Position numbers and translations under genes: made by a program
Part shown: piece after piece, positions 62,799 through 64,000 of the stretch
How positions within the stretch are numbered: the stretch's first letter is position 1
Layout: every line of letters begins with the position of its first letter
Assembly: GCF_032854445.1 (NCBI RefSeq)
Contig: NC_088301.1
Location: 47,487,116 to 47,551,115, forward strand
Direction of reading: 5' to 3'
DNA length: 64,000 bases
Source of the DNA: Liolophura sinensis
Taxonomy: Eukaryota; Mollusca; Polyplacophora; Chitonida; Chitonidae
The notes under the pieces: model-generated
What the model was told of the DNA's origin: nothing
The model's input: only the letters and a program-made list of their open reading frames with translations
Databases searched by the model: none

Positions 62799-63079
62799 TC
62801 GTGTTTATTTATTTATTTATTTGATTGGTGTTTTACGCCGTACTCAAGAATATTTCACTTATACAACGGCGGCCAGCATTATGGTGGGAGGAAACCGGGC
62901 AGAGCCCGGGGGAAACCCACGACCATCCGCAGGTTGCTAGCACACCTTCCCACTTACGGCCGGAGAGGAAGCCAGCATGAGCTGGACTTGAACTCACAGC
63001 GACCGCATTAGTGAGAGGCTTCTGGGTCATTACGCTGTGCTAGCCGACTGCGCTAACCGACTGAGCCACGGAGGCCCCG
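62799..63079 (-). repeat. Full-length SINE (family A), best-preserved copy
   Basis: The left end is the tail, (TTTA)n then TTTGATTGGTGTTTTACGCC. The centre carries GGTGGGAGGAAACCGGGC and CCCGGGGGAAACCCACGACC. The right end, on the minus strand, is a tRNA-like head: GGGGCCTCCGTGGCTCAGTC (box A) and GAGTTCAAGTCC (box B). Transcription by RNA polymerase III is inferred from these boxes. The central GTTTCCTCCC-type block is like that of widely conserved animal SINE core domains; the exact family name was not established. Confidence 0.93.
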
Positions 63080-64000
63080 CTTCTCGTAAGGCAACAGTTC
63101 AATAGCCCTATATTACCGACTTCCGTAGCTTTCTTTTCAGAAAAGTTATTCTTTATACATTTCTGCTTTATAAAGCCTCAATAAAAATCTGTTTTAAACC
63201 ACAATTTTAATTATCTGTGTCTCTAGCCGAGTAAGAGTGCCGGGAACGCACATTGTAAGGTAAAGATTGCCTTGACGCCATTGCGCCACGCAGTGCACTG
63301 GTATGATATTAAGCCCATGGCAGGTTCAAATAAGATGTCATAAAATGTGCCGTACACATTCATTTACAATAAACACTTAAATACTGGCTAAAGAGAGTGG
63401 CACTGTCCAGAGAATATATATATGCCAATCTATATCTGTCATACATATACATGTATCAACACTAATGAATATTTATTGTCTTCGAAAACCATCATAAATA
63501 ATTCATACTATTACTTATGATGACGTCAGCGTATACAATCTGACTTCTTTCGCTTTGTAAACATAAATCCAATTAACATATCTTGATGAATTCATGAATC
63601 TATTGTCTGGAAAACACGAGCATCTGGGGTCAAACTTTTCAACAATACCGAGACTTAAAATGAATCCTTTAGGACTGAGGACAGCTAATCCGGAGGGCGC
63701 TTATATGATAAGTAACCAGTCAATACTCGTACGTTTCCAGTTCCAAGCATCCATGCATTAAAGGAACATCCGAATATACATTAAAGCTGGTAACATATAA
63801 AACTGAAGACAAAGTCGTCAGTTTGAATAACACCAAAGGGAGAAATTGGACATATTGTTTAGGCACAAAGTCAAAATAAATTTACAACTCAAAAGTAGAC
63901 AAAACTATTGTCCAGTTCAAATAAAATATAGGTGCTGTCATTGCAAATGTTCGTATATAAGTATAATATCTAAGGCAGTGATGTTTACACATCCTTTAGG
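63080..64000. other. Right-edge region, nothing recognised
   Basis: AT-rich sequence without a convincing open frame, splice-flanked exon or repeat. Confidence 0.5.

Noticed and set aside
62833-63030. Short open frames in SINE copies (also near 2284, 9069, 16935, 41669 and 45166)
   Set aside because: They follow the repeat sequence and recur wherever the repeat occurs.

Overview
The window is a stretch of a metazoan nuclear genome, AT-rich and intron-rich. The best guess is a lophotrochozoan, most likely a mollusc and possibly a bivalve. The evidence is: GT-AG introns with conserved animal genes (PUS7, CFAP20DC, TMA7); two laccase-type multicopper oxidases of a kind seen in marine invertebrates; and many copies of a tRNA-headed SINE whose tail and central block resemble elements reported from mollusc genomes. 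The phylum call is inference. No prokaryotic, organellar, CRISPR or virus-like feature was seen.

Layout. (1) 1-4298, minus strand: the first five coding exons of a PUS7 pseudouridine synthase gene that runs off the left edge. Its first intron appears to use a GC donor. (2) 8296-23506, minus: a complete CFAP20DC gene that I could assemble as 20 coding exons with matching phases, giving about 955 residues. (3) 25012-30452, plus: TMA7, four coding exons and 64 residues. It is divergent from CFAP20DC across about 1.5 kb. Its second intron holds a decayed PIF/Harbinger transposon with terminal repeats at 26378 and 29126. (4) 36836-40448, plus, and 48054-50994, minus: two convergent paralogous multicopper oxidases. 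Each has a signal peptide, all four copper-binding motifs, one phase-1 intron at the same place, and a separate exon for a transmembrane anchor and cytoplasmic tail. Only the second has a long Ser/Thr/Pro-rich stalk. (5) 51-64 kb: no recognisable gene. It holds a 51-bp minisatellite of about 16 units, two inverted-repeat MITE-like elements, a long TA run, a degenerate minisatellite and a full-length SINE.

PUS7 and TMA7 belong to RNA modification and translation, and CFAP20DC to a cilium-related family; nothing suggests they cooperate. The two oxidases form a genuine local family. They share a domain plan, intron position and membrane anchor, and probably arose by an inverted duplication followed by divergence of the juxtamembrane region. 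All exon joins were made by eye from splice signals, phase and remembered homologues, so transcript data should be used to confirm the ends and untranslated exons.
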